From DSAR01 sp034437315 (GTDB taxonomy: Bacteria; Chloroflexota; Anaerolineae; B4-G1): a stretch of 18,451 bases of DNA. How positions within the stretch are numbered: the first letter of the stretch is position 1; each line of letters begins with the position of its first letter. The notes under the pieces were generated by a model. It did no database searches, had not been told where the DNA came from, and was given only the letters and a program-made list of their open reading frames with translations. A program made the translations under genes and the position numbers. Positions 7,628 through 14,785 of the stretch are shown here, piece by piece. Location of the stretch: positions 1-18,451 of the forward strand of contig DAOTUC010000102.1 in assembly GCA_034437315.1 (NCBI GenBank). The letters are read 5' to 3'.

Positions 7628-8605
7628 CTACAGCGCCTGCTCTCCATATCCAAATAGCCCTGCCACGCCCCCGGTGTGCCAGAAGAGGACGCGCTCTCTC
7701 TCCTCAAAGGCCCCTTTTTGGATCAGGTCAACTAAGCCGCCGAACGCCCGCCCGGTGTAGACCGGATCGAGCAATATCCCCTCCGTCCGGGCCATCAATC
7801 GGATCGCCTCGCGTTCCAGGTCACTCACCACGCCATAACCCTCGCCTAGATACGCGTCGGCGACGTCGAAATCGGCCGGCGTGAATGTCGATTCCACGCC
7901 CAACCAGCCTGCGACTGCTCGCGCCAGGTCGGCCAACAGCGCTTGTAACTCGTCGCTCGGCTTGTCTATGCTGACGCCGAGAATGCGCCCCCCGAACCCT
8001 AGGTCGCGTGCGCCCACTGCCAGCCCGGCCTGCGTCCCCCCGCTGGATGACGGCACGACGATACAATCGAATGTCACACCCTGCCTTTCACATTGGGCCA
8101 GTAATTCCGCCATCGCGGCCGCGTAACCGGTGGCGCCGATCCGGTTGCTTCCCCCGTAGGGCGCGATGTACGGGCGGCGACCCTTCGCGATCATATCGGC
8201 GGCGATATCCTGCATCACATCGTCCAACGGGCGCTCGCCGGCCCACACGGTCTCCGCGCCCAACAACCGATCCAGCAACAGATTCCCGCGCGCGACTGCC
8301 GGCTCCTCCCCGCGCAACGCCAACGTGCACGCCAACCCGAACTTCGTCGCGGCGGCCGCCGTCTGACGGGCGTGATTCGACTGGGCCGCTCCGCCCGTGA
8401 TGAGTGTGTCCGCCTCCTGCGCCAGCGCGTCGGCTACCAGGAATTCCAGCTTGCGCGCTTTGTTTCCCCCGGTCGCCAACCCGGTCTGGTCATCCCGCTT
8501 GATCCACAGATCCACCCGTCGCAAGCGCGTGGTGAGACGGGGTAAAAATTCCAGCGGCGTGGGCAGATGGGCGATAGATACACGCGGTGCGTTTTCCAGA
8601 AACAT
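7628..8605 (-). CDS. PLP-dependent D-cysteine desulfhydrase / ACC deaminase family enzyme
   Basis: 325 residues of the fold-type II PLP family shared by 1-aminocyclopropane-1-carboxylate (ACC) deaminase and D-cysteine desulfhydrase. The cofactor lysine is K49 in GGNKARKLEFL. The AAQSNHARQ substrate loop and the VVPSSSGGTQAG phosphate-binding loop are present. Two positions that mark ACC deaminases (Glu295 and Leu322 in the Pseudomonas enzyme) appear here as T284 (DPVYTGR) and T311 (FWHTGG). This favours D-cysteine breakdown to pyruvate, sulfide and ammonia over ACC cleavage; that alignment is by eye. The ATG at 8605 is chosen because AAGGAGG lies five bases upstream, ten codons after the longest possible start. 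It is a single gene, divergent from the subtilase. Confidence 0.88.
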   Translation of the reverse strand: MFLENAPRVSIAHLPTPLEFLPRLTTRLRRVDLWIKRDDQTGLATGGNKARKLEFLVADALAQEADTLITGGAAQSNHARQTAAAATKFGLACTLALRGEEPAVARGNLLLDRLLGAETVWAGERPLDDVMQDIAADMIAKGRRPYIAPYGGSNRIGATGYAAAMAELLAQCERQGVTFDCIVVPSSSGGTQAGLAVGARDLGFGGRILGVSIDKPSDELQALLADLARAVAGWLGVESTFTPADFDVADAYLGEGYGVVSDLEREAIRLMARTEGILLDPVYTGRAFGGLVDLIQKGAFEERERVLFWHTGGVAGLFGYGEQAL

Positions 8606-8641
8606 ATGACCCTCCTTATATTTCTCTTCCGTCACGTGTGG

Positions 8642-8650
8642 TGATATAAT
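8642..8650 (+). promoter_or_regulatory. Extended -10 promoter for the subtilase gene
   Basis: TGA-TATAAT is an extended -10 element (TGn plus consensus hexamer). Seventeen bases further upstream is only a weak -35 (TTCTCT, 8622-8627). An upstream ATG at 8649 in frame with the protease lies inside this -10 box, so it cannot be the start if this promoter is used. Confidence 0.55.
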
Positions 8651-8702
8651 GCCTCTTCAACATTTATTACGTCGATCGTTAGTCAATGGGAGAAGAGGCG
8701 GA

Positions 8703-11700
8703 ATGAAAACACGCTATTTCACATCTATGATACTCATTTTTCTGATATTGACAAACGGCGGCGCGCCGGTGATCGCGCGCTCCGCCGCCCGGCTTGCTCC
8801 CGACGTCCCAGGCGTCGCTGTCGGAGCGATAAACCATATCGACGAACCATTGCCCGCCTGGTGGACCGTTTCCGATCTACCGCCCGTCATTGCGCCGGTC
8901 ATCGCACCCGACCTGCGGCGCGCGCTGCGCCAGGCTGCGCCAGACGAGCGGGTGCGTGTGATCGTCTGCCTGCGCGAACAGGCCGACCTTGACGAGACGC
9001 CCGCCGGAGCGATGGCAAGAATCGACCGCCGCGCCTACGCTGTCTCGACCCTGCAAGCCGCCGCCGCACATTCCCAGGTCGACCTCGTCGCCCGCCTGGA
9101 ACGGGCCCAGGCCGCCGGTCAGGTCGCCTCCTACACGCCGTTCTGGATCTTCAACGGCGTCGCCGTCCAGGCCCAACCCGCCCTCATCGAAGAATTGGCC
9201 CTGCGCCCTGAAATCGCTGTGATCCAACTGGATCACTATCGCCAATGGCTCCCAAACACTACCGCCATCTCCAACCTTCCAACATCCAACTTCCAACCTT
9301 TAACCGCCGCCGAATGGGGCGTCGACCGCATCCGCGCGCCTGAGGTCTGGGCGTCGTTGCACGTTTCCGGGACCGGCGCCGTCGTCGCGGGGATGGACAC
9401 CGGCGTCGATTGGCTCCACCCGGCCCTGCGCGAGCGTTACCGGGGATACGCGCCCCACGGCCCCGCCAATCACGTCTACAACTGGTACGATGCGACCGGC
9501 GGCGCGCTCTACCCGGTGGACGGGCACGGGCACGGTACGCACACGATGGGCGCTATCGTCGGGCAGGATGGCGTCGGCGTCGCGCCGGGCGCGCAATGGA
9601 TCGCCGTCAAAGTGCTCAACAACCAGGGGCAGGGTTACGATTCGTGGATTCACGCCGGTTTCCAATGGCTCATGGCTCCCGGCGGCGATCCGGATTGGGC
9701 CCCGGACGTGGTCAACAATTCGTGGGGCAACGACATCGGTTCCCTCACGACCTTTCAGGACGATCTGCGGGCGCTGCGGGCCGCCGGTATCCTGGCGGTA
9801 TTTTCCTCCGGTAACAACGGCCCCAACAGGGCAACCGTTGGCTCTCCGGCCTCCCTGCCGGAGGCGTTCGCCGTGGGCGCATCCGACAGCGACGATGAAG
9901 CGGCCAATTTCTCCAGCCGAGGCCCTTCACCGTGGGGGGAGATCCGCCCTCACGTCGTCGCGCCCGGCGTCAATGTGCGCTCCAGCCTGCCGGGCGGCGC
10001 TTACGGCGTCAAGAACGGCACATCAATGGCCGCCCCCCACGTTGCGGGCGTCGCGGCGCTTCTGAGATCGGTCAGCCCGACCCTGAGCGTCACCCGCACC
10101 GCCTATCTCATCACCAGCACCGCCCTTCCCCTGGGCGATCTTGTCCCCAACAACGACACCGGTTGGGGGCGCGTGGACGCTTTCGCCGCCGTCGTCGCGC
10201 TGGCCCACACCGGTTTCATCTCCGGGCGGGTCGTGCGGGCCGATGATGGGGCCCCCATCGCCGACGCCGAAGTGCAGGCTGTCGCCCACGGCCCCCAGGG
10301 ACGCGGCCGGACGAAAACCGACGGGGATGGCCATTACCTGCTGGCGTTAGCGCCCGCTTTCTATGATTTGAGCGTCTCGGCGTTCGGTTATGCGCCAGAC
10401 ACGACGACGGGCCTCTCGGTCGTGACGGGTGTGACGAGCATCCGGGATTTCTCGTTGCTTCCCTATCCCTGGGGAACCGTGGAGGGGCAGGTCATTGATG
10501 CTCAGACCGGCGACCCGCTCACGGCGACGATTGACGTGCTGGACGCCCCCCGGCAGGCGAGCGGCGACGCCTATCGCTTCGATCTGCCCGCCGGCGATTA
10601 CGTCATCCGCGCCCGCAGCGTCGGTTATCGGGTCCTCACTGCCGCCGTGTCCATCAACGCCGATCAGACCACGCGCGCAGATCTGGCGCTGGTCCCGGGC
10701 CCCGCCATCCTGCTGGTCGATAGCGGCGCCTGGTATTACGACAGCCAGATCGACTATTACCGCCAGGCGGTGGAGGGGTTGCATTACGCTTACGACGAGT
10801 GGGAGATCAAACATCTGCCTGATGACGCACCGCTTGCTTCTGATTTGGCGCCTTACGACATCGTGATCTGGAGCGCGCCCCAGGATTCGCCTGGTTTCAT
10901 CGGCGCGGGGAAGGCGATTGGCGATTATCTGGCGCAGGGGGGATTGCTCTTCCTGAGCGGTCAAGACGTGGGCTATTGGGACGGCGGCGGCGCTCTGGGT
11001 TACTGGAGCGCTTATTACAGCGAGTATCTCAAGGCCCGCTACGTTCAGGACGACGCGCCGACCCGCGCGCTCCAGGGCTTGGGCGACCAGATCTTCGCCG
11101 GGTTGACGCTCACCATCGCCGGCCCGGGCGGCGCGGACAACCAGGCCTACCCGGACGTGGTGAGCGTGCGAGACCTGGACGCGGCCAACGCGGCGCTGGT
11201 CTACCAGGGGGGCGGTTACGGAGGCGTCCAGGTCGGTGTGTGTTTGCCCTACCGCGCGGTCTATCTATCGTTCGGTTTCGAGGCCATCGACAGCCAGACT
11301 GCCCGTCGCGAGGTGATGAGACGATCCATCGACTGGCTCACGGCAGCGCCGCCGACAGTGGGCCTCGAATGGTCGCCCGTCCGGCAGATGCAGGTCGGGT
11401 CGCCGGGCGCGACGGTCACCCACACGTTGCGCCTGCGTCACCTGGGACAAGGCGGGATCACTGATACGGTCTCCCTGGCGCTCGACGCCGCCCAATGGCC
11501 GACCGAACTCGCCCCGTCGATTGTCACGCTGGCTCCTTGCGCCTCCCAATCGCTGGTCATCACCGTCACCATTCCGCCCACAGCCGGGTGGGACGAGCGA
11601 GACGTCGCCGTCGTCGTTGCCCAATCCAATCTCTCCCCCACGCTCGTCCAGACCGCCGAGTTGACGACCAAAGCGCCGGCTCCCGTTCTCCTGGTCGATG

Positions 11701-13115
11701 ACGATCGCTGGTACGACCAGGAGGAGAAATATGAGGCCGCGCTGAACGAGAATGGCTTCCCCTACGATTATTGGCGCACCGGGCAATCCGGGCAGGAGAA
11801 GGGGTGGGGCAGCCCGTCGCCGGATTTACTCGCCCGCTATCCTACCGTCGTCTGGTACACCGGTTACGATTGGTTCCGGCCAGTCACCGCCGAGGAATCG
11901 GAATCGCTGAAAGCCTACCTCGACCGGGGTGGGCGGCTGTTCCTCTCGTCGCAGGATTATCTATATTATCACAGCGAGGGCGATCTTGCGACTAACTACC
12001 TGGGCGTCATATCCTATACCGAGAGCGTCACCCCCACGATGGCCAGCGGCGTTCCGGAGACTCCCATCGGCGACCAGCTAGGCCCCTACATCCTGAACTA
12101 CCCTTTCCGGAACTGGTCCGACGGCGTTTTGCCCGCGCTCGACGCGACTGTCACGTTCCGTGACCAGAATTCCGTCCCCATCGCCCTCGCCCGGGTGGAG
12201 GGCGATTACAAGACCGTTTTCTTTTCCTACCCGTTGGAGGCGCTCCCGGAGGCCGGGCGGCGTCAGGTGATGGAGCGGGTCGTCGGGTGGTTGAGCTGGT
12301 TGGGGGGATCGACGTTCACGGCCCACCGGCCGGCCGCCCTCGCCGGCGACCGGTTGACCTATACCCTTGTTTTGCGCAACGACGGCCTTGAACCGATCAG
12401 CGCGTCGCTATCCAACACCCTGCCCCTGAGTTTGACGTTTGTCCCCGGCAGCTTGACCGGTCCGGCGACTTATGACGCAGACTCCCGGCGATTCTCGTTG
12501 GCGGGGACGGCGAAGAACCCACTTCCACCGGGAGCCGCGTACACCATCACGTACCGGGCGATCGTCTCCTCGGACGTCGTCAGCGGCGGGGTCGTCGCCA
12601 ACGTGGCCCACATTGGTCTGGAGGAGCACCGCATCCGTTTCACCCGGGAGGCCGTGGTCGTCGTTGACGGCGCCGATTTATCCCCCTCGCTTTTGACGTG
12701 TCTCCCGCCCGCGCCGCGCCCCGGCGCAGTGCTCGATTGCGCCCTGCGCCTCGTCAACGCTGGCCCGGCCGATGCGCTCACCGTCACCGTCCGCAACCGT
12801 CTGCCTCGGCAGGGGCCGCAGCAGACCGAATTGATCTCAGCATCGATCGAGTTGGAACGGGCCGGCACGGCCAAACTGCCTACGTATACCCTGGCGCTGG
12901 ATGCCCGATCTATCGAATGGGCCGGCCCGTTGCCCGCCCACGACGTGGTCACGCTGTCCTATCAATTGATCCTGCCCCGGAGGCCTACCCATTTACCCTT
13001 TTACAACGTCGCGTTTCTGGCGGATGGTTTGGCGGGCGACTGGGAACGGACGGCGGCTATCATCGCTGATCCATTCCGGTGTTATCTGCCTGTCCTGTTG
13101 AAAGATTCGGGTTGA
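8703..13115 (+). CDS. Large secreted subtilase (S8, bacillopeptidase F-like) with multidomain C-terminal region
   Basis: 1470 residues starting at the ATG at 8703, preceded by AGAGGCGGA and followed by a signal peptide (residues 1 to about 27). A pro-domain (about 70-180) precedes the S8 catalytic domain. The triad is D232 (GMDTGVD), H277 (GHGHGTH) and S441 (NGTSMAAPH), with N371 in SSGNNGPN as likely oxyanion Asn. Two carboxypeptidase-regulatory-like beta domains follow (about 505-585 and 591-665). Then come two related domains beginning ILLVDSGAWYYD (about 669-880) and VLLVDDDRWYD (about 995-1200), resembling ThuA/class-I glutaminase-like folds. A NEW3-like beta domain lies between them. 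Two DUF11-like repeats (about 1205-1315 and 1325-1455) precede the tail YLPVLLKDSG. It is an exported endopeptidase, probably a scavenging enzyme displayed at the surface. It is monocistronic, with a promoter before it and a terminator after it. Confidence 0.93.
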   Translation: MKTRYFTSMILIFLILTNGGAPVIARSAARLAPDVPGVAVGAINHIDEPLPAWWTVSDLPPVIAPVIAPDLRRALRQAAPDERVRVIVCLREQADLDETPAGAMARIDRRAYAVSTLQAAAAHSQVDLVARLERAQAAGQVASYTPFWIFNGVAVQAQPALIEELALRPEIAVIQLDHYRQWLPNTTAISNLPTSNFQPLTAAEWGVDRIRAPEVWASLHVSGTGAVVAGMDTGVDWLHPALRERYRGYAPHGPANHVYNWYDATGGALYPVDGHGHGTHTMGAIVGQDGVGVAPGAQWIAVKVLNNQGQGYDSWIHAGFQWLMAPGGDPDWAPDVVNNSWGNDIGSLTTFQDDLRALRAAGILAVFSSGNNGPNRATVGSPASLPEAFAVGASDSDDEAANFSSRGPSPWGEIRPHVVAPGVNVRSSLPGGAYGVKNGTSMAAPHVAGVAALLRSVSPTLSVTRTAYLITSTALPLGDLVPNNDTGWGRVDAFAAVVALAHTGFISGRVVRADDGAPIADAEVQAVAHGPQGRGRTKTDGDGHYLLALAPAFYDLSVSAFGYAPDTTTGLSVVTGVTSIRDFSLLPYPWGTVEGQVIDAQTGDPLTATIDVLDAPRQASGDAYRFDLPAGDYVIRARSVGYRVLTAAVSINADQTTRADLALVPGPAILLVDSGAWYYDSQIDYYRQAVEGLHYAYDEWEIKHLPDDAPLASDLAPYDIVIWSAPQDSPGFIGAGKAIGDYLAQGGLLFLSGQDVGYWDGGGALGYWSAYYSEYLKARYVQDDAPTRALQGLGDQIFAGLTLTIAGPGGADNQAYPDVVSVRDLDAANAALVYQGGGYGGVQVGVCLPYRAVYLSFGFEAIDSQTARREVMRRSIDWLTAAPPTVGLEWSPVRQMQVGSPGATVTHTLRLRHLGQGGITDTVSLALDAAQWPTELAPSIVTLAPCASQSLVITVTIPPTAGWDERDVAVVVAQSNLSPTLVQTAELTTKAPAPVLLVDDDRWYDQEEKYEAALNENGFPYDYWRTGQSGQEKGWGSPSPDLLARYPTVVWYTGYDWFRPVTAEESESLKAYLDRGGRLFLSSQDYLYYHSEGDLATNYLGVISYTESVTPTMASGVPETPIGDQLGPYILNYPFRNWSDGVLPALDATVTFRDQNSVPIALARVEGDYKTVFFSYPLEALPEAGRRQVMERVVGWLSWLGGSTFTAHRPAALAGDRLTYTLVLRNDGLEPISASLSNTLPLSLTFVPGSLTGPATYDADSRRFSLAGTAKNPLPPGAAYTITYRAIVSSDVVSGGVVANVAHIGLEEHRIRFTREAVVVVDGADLSPSLLTCLPPAPRPGAVLDCALRLVNAGPADALTVTVRNRLPRQGPQQTELISASIELERAGTAKLPTYTLALDARSIEWAGPLPAHDVVTLSYQLILPRRPTHLPFYNVAFLADGLAGDWERTAAIIADPFRCYLPVLLKDSG

Positions 13116-13142
13116 TGGGAGGATGGGGGGATATGTACGCCA

Positions 13143-13181
13143 AAATCCGACCGGTATTGTAGGGACGTACTGGTCGGATTT
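13143..13181 (+). terminator. Intrinsic-type hairpin after the subtilase gene
   Basis: AAATCCGACC (13143-13152) pairs perfectly with GGTCGGATTT (13172-13181), and inner bases GTA/TAC extend the stem after one mismatch. The following bases (CTTGATTTTG) are moderately T-rich. It starts 27 bases after the stop codon. The A/T ends of the stem would let it act in both directions. Confidence 0.75.
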
Positions 13182-13244
13182 CTTGATTTTGCTATTTGAG
13201 AGCTAACGGGTTTTTTGCCAGGCAACCCGCCTGCTCCGATGTTT

Positions 13245-13293
13245 CTGTGGGCCCAGTTGGACTCGAACCAACGACCGACCGGTTATGAGCCGG
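13245..13293 (-). repeat. Partial tRNA copy (3' half), candidate attachment site at the left end of the island
   Basis: These 49 bp are identical to 14737-14785, which cover the anticodon arm to the 3' end of the intact CAU tRNA gene. Orientation is the same as the intact gene. The D arm and acceptor 5' strand are missing; the next bases (TAGCTAT) only resemble the tRNA's AGCTAT near its 5' end. It is the duplicated tRNA 3' end expected at the far side of an element integrated into a tRNA gene. It lies in the 266-bp gap between the subtilase and the lipoprotein, which otherwise holds only the terminator. Confidence 0.82.
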
Positions 13294-13381
13294 TAGCTAT
13301 CCCGCCCCCACCCTAGCCCAACCGGCTCGCCAGAAACACAACCCGTTTCCCCGCAGGTAAACGCGCAATTCACCAAACCGG

Positions 13382-14185
13382 TTAGTCTGTGGTTGTCACC
13401 TCAACCGTCCAAGCCCCTATCGCCCCAACCTGAATAGCCGTCGTCTCAGGTTTCAATAATACCGTTCCTTCGTAGGTATCCGTGGTATTTACCAACAAAT
13501 CACGGCGATCCCCACTCCACCCAACAACCCCAAAATATCTACCATCCTCATTGCCAACAATCCTTGCTTTATCTGGTGTTCCGCCAGCTATAATCAAAAC
13601 ATCATCACCGCTTCTTTCAAATTCCCCTGGGATTTCAACCATAAAGCGTTCCATTTCCTCAATTTTGGCCAGTGGAATTAATTCAACACTCCAATCCCCC
13701 GTTGCTTTTATTTCCAATCTAAATGTATGTTCATCGTCTATCCAATCAAATGGTTGATAGCCGTCATAGGAATCTGTTGTGTTTACCAACAAATCAATAT
13801 TCTCATTATCAGAATCCAAACTCTTGACAGAAAAATAGCGCTCAGATGAATTCCCAACTACGTGAATAATGTACGGCCTCCCGTCAGTATCCACGTCAAC
13901 AATCGAGTCACCAGACCCAGAAAACGTCAACACTTCCGGAACAGGTGTAGGCAGCGCTGTTTTTGTTGGCACTGGCGTATCTGTTGGCGCCGGCTTATCT
14001 GTTGGAATCGACGTTTCCGTAGGTTCTTCTGTAGCCGAAGGTTCTGTTGCTTCCTGGGCCATTGTGGGCGTCGAAGGCACATCAGTCGGTGGTTGCGCTG
14101 TTGGTTCTTCTGTAGATGTCTCCCCACACCCAAACGATAATACAATCAATACCAAAATTGCAATCAACAATTTAAACCTATTCAC
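13382..14185 (-). CDS. Island-borne lipoprotein with two tandem related domains
   Basis: 267 residues. The signal peptide MNRFKLLIAILVLIVLSFGC ends in a lipobox-like LSFGC (Cys at 20). A Thr/Pro/Ser/Glu-rich linker covers about 21-85 (TEEPTAQPPTD, DTPVPTKTALPTPVP), a spacer common in surface lipoproteins. Two related all-beta segments follow, about 88-170 and 187-265. The shared pattern is VGN-x-RYF.V..., then DLLVNTTDSYDG versus DLLVNTTDTYEG, then a closing GDWSVELIPL versus GAWTVEVTTT. I do not recognise a named family and give no function. The start is a GTG whose bases overlap the upstream stop (GTGA), with GAGGG just before it, so translation is coupled to the XRE gene. Base composition and codon use are AT-richer than in neighbouring genes. 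Confidence 0.85.
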   Translation of the reverse strand: MNRFKLLIAILVLIVLSFGCGETSTEEPTAQPPTDVPSTPTMAQEATEPSATEEPTETSIPTDKPAPTDTPVPTKTALPTPVPEVLTFSGSGDSIVDVDTDGRPYIIHVVGNSSERYFSVKSLDSDNENIDLLVNTTDSYDGYQPFDWIDDEHTFRLEIKATGDWSVELIPLAKIEEMERFMVEIPGEFERSGDDVLIIAGGTPDKARIVGNEDGRYFGVVGWSGDRRDLLVNTTDTYEGTVLLKPETTAIQVGAIGAWTVEVTTTD

Positions 14186-14529
14186 TCGTCCCTCTTTTCT
14201 TTGTAATGATACAAATAGTCAACAAAATCAAAAACCTGCTCACGTGCCGCGCCGCGCAATTTCCTCACCTTGTAAATCAGTTCCTTCTCCCGCTCAATTT
14301 CTGCGGGAATTGACGGCAGGCGCCCAGCGAGCCGGAAAACCTCGGAGGGAGACATCCTGAACGCCCGCGCCACCCCCAAACAAAATTTGTCCCCAGGATT
14401 GCTTTTTAGGTTTACGACGTCGCTGACCTGTGCCGTCGAAACCTCGGCGCGCCTGGCCAGCTCGGAGTAACTCCAACCGCGCCGTTCAACCTCATCGACA
14501 ATCCACTTAGCGAACGTTTCCTTTGACAT
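14182..14529 (-). CDS. XRE-family helix-turn-helix transcriptional regulator
   Basis: 115 residues from the ATG at 14529. An HTH domain of the Cro/CI type occupies about residues 5-65 (ERRGWSYSELARRAEVSTAQ, then VSDVVN). It is followed by PSEVFRLAGRLPSI and a helical, charged C-terminus (EIEREKELIYKVRKLRG) that may dimerise. A longer frame upstream to 14682 lacks any domain content, and its ATG has no signals. The chosen ATG lies exactly seven bases after a TATAAT box, so the mRNA appears leaderless. It overlaps the lipoprotein gene by four bases. It probably represses its own and the divergent promoter, as such regulators do in mobile elements; that role is inferred. Confidence 0.88.
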   Translation of the reverse strand: MSKETFAKWIVDEVERRGWSYSELARRAEVSTAQVSDVVNLKSNPGDKFCLGVARAFRMSPSEVFRLAGRLPSIPAEIEREKELIYKVRKLRGAAREQVFDFVDYLYHYKEKRDE

Positions 14530-14535
14530 ATCTAA

Positions 14536-14541
14536 ATTATA
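14536..14541 (-). promoter_or_regulatory. -10 element of the XRE-lipoprotein operon (leaderless start)
   Basis: A perfect TATAAT on the minus strand ends six bases before the regulator's ATG, which puts the expected transcription start on the A of ATG. At 17-base spacing the -35 position reads GGTCAA, a poor match, which suits a regulated or activated promoter. Confidence 0.6.
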
Positions 14542-14543
14542 AC

Positions 14544-14586
14544 ACCTTTGGCAATAGATTGACCTAATGAACCACTTGACAAAGCT
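14544..14586. promoter_or_regulatory. Candidate operator: inverted repeat between divergent promoters
   Basis: ACCTTTGGCAA (14544-14554) and TTGACAAAGCT (14576-14586) are inverted copies with two mismatches in eleven. One arm adjoins the regulator's -10, the other covers the -35 of the divergent plus-strand promoter. This is a plausible site for the XRE protein to bind both promoters. Confidence 0.4.
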
Positions 14587-14604
14587 AATAAGGTATGTTA
14601 TGCT
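14576..14604 (+). promoter_or_regulatory. Strong promoter reading from the island toward the tRNA
   Basis: TTGACA, a 17-base spacer and TATGCT preceded by TGT (extended -10) make a good sigma-70 type promoter. Transcription would begin near 14611 and run through a tiny ORF and antisense to the three tRNA genes. Confidence 0.65.
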
Positions 14605-14615
14605 CGCTGAACCCC

Positions 14616-14780
14616 ATGACCCTACACCAAGAAATCCAACCGGCTTATCTACAGTACCGGCTGGATTTGCGCCCATCCCCACCTCAGAGCAACCGGCTAT
14701 CAGTTTCCCCCTACCCGTTCGCTCTGAGGTTCACGCCTGTGGGCCCAGTTGGACTCGAACCAACGACCGACCGGTTATGA
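14616..14780 (+). CDS. Possible 54-residue small protein ending inside the tRNA repeat
   Basis: An ATG lies about five bases after the predicted start of the divergent transcript. The frame reads MTLHQEIQPAYLQYRLDLRP and continues to a TGA at 14778-14780. Its last roughly 14 residues (from VGPVGLEPTT) are simply the complement of the tRNA 3' half, and the same end would be made from the recombined junction of an excised circle. No ribosome site is present and no family is recognised. It could be a small regulator or excisionase-like protein, a truncated integrase start, or chance. Confidence 0.25.
   Translation: MTLHQEIQPAYLQYRLDLRPSPPQSNRLSVSPYPFALRFTPVGPVGLEPTTDRL
14681..14730. repeat. 10-bp perfect inverted repeat at the island edge
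   Basis: ACCTCAGAGC (14681-14690) and GCTCTGAGGT (14721-14730) are exact inverted copies 30 bp apart, just inside the right 49-bp repeat. It could be a recombinase arm site or a hairpin in the tRNA 3' trailer. There is no T-run to suggest a terminator. Confidence 0.5.
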
Positions 14781-14785
14781 GCCGG
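14737..14785 (-). repeat. Right 49-bp direct repeat (3' half of the intact tRNA gene), candidate attachment site
   Basis: Identical to 13245-13293. It covers the anticodon arm, variable loop, T arm, acceptor 3' strand and three bases beyond the discriminator of the CAU tRNA. Here the rest of the tRNA is intact. Confidence 0.82.

Larger units (their letters stand above)
13245..14785. mobile_element. tRNA-anchored mini-island (integrated element or remnant, about 1.5 kb)
   Basis: The segment is bounded by 49-bp perfect direct repeats derived from a tRNA gene, with the intact tRNA at one end and its 3' half at the other. The interior is visibly AT-richer than its surroundings: the line at 13561 counts 42 % GC, the line at 12721 counts 73 %. 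It holds an XRE regulator, a coupled lipoprotein gene and a divergent promoter with a tiny ORF. No integrase or excisionase is recognisable, so it is either a decayed island or a passenger moved by a recombinase encoded elsewhere. Confidence 0.72.

Noticed and set aside
8649..8702. Upstream ATG giving an 18-residue longer subtilase
   Set aside because: The ATG is part of the -10 hexamer and would lie before the transcript start; the signal peptide begins at 8703.
13206..13229. CGGGTT/AACCCG inverted repeat near the left tRNA copy
   Set aside because: Short stem without a suitable T-run on either strand; possibly an old tRNA-operon trailer, not supportable as a terminator.
14530..14682. N-terminal extension of the XRE regulator to 166 residues
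   Set aside because: The extension contains the divergent promoters, has no domain features, and the ATG at 14529 matches the start of the HTH protein.
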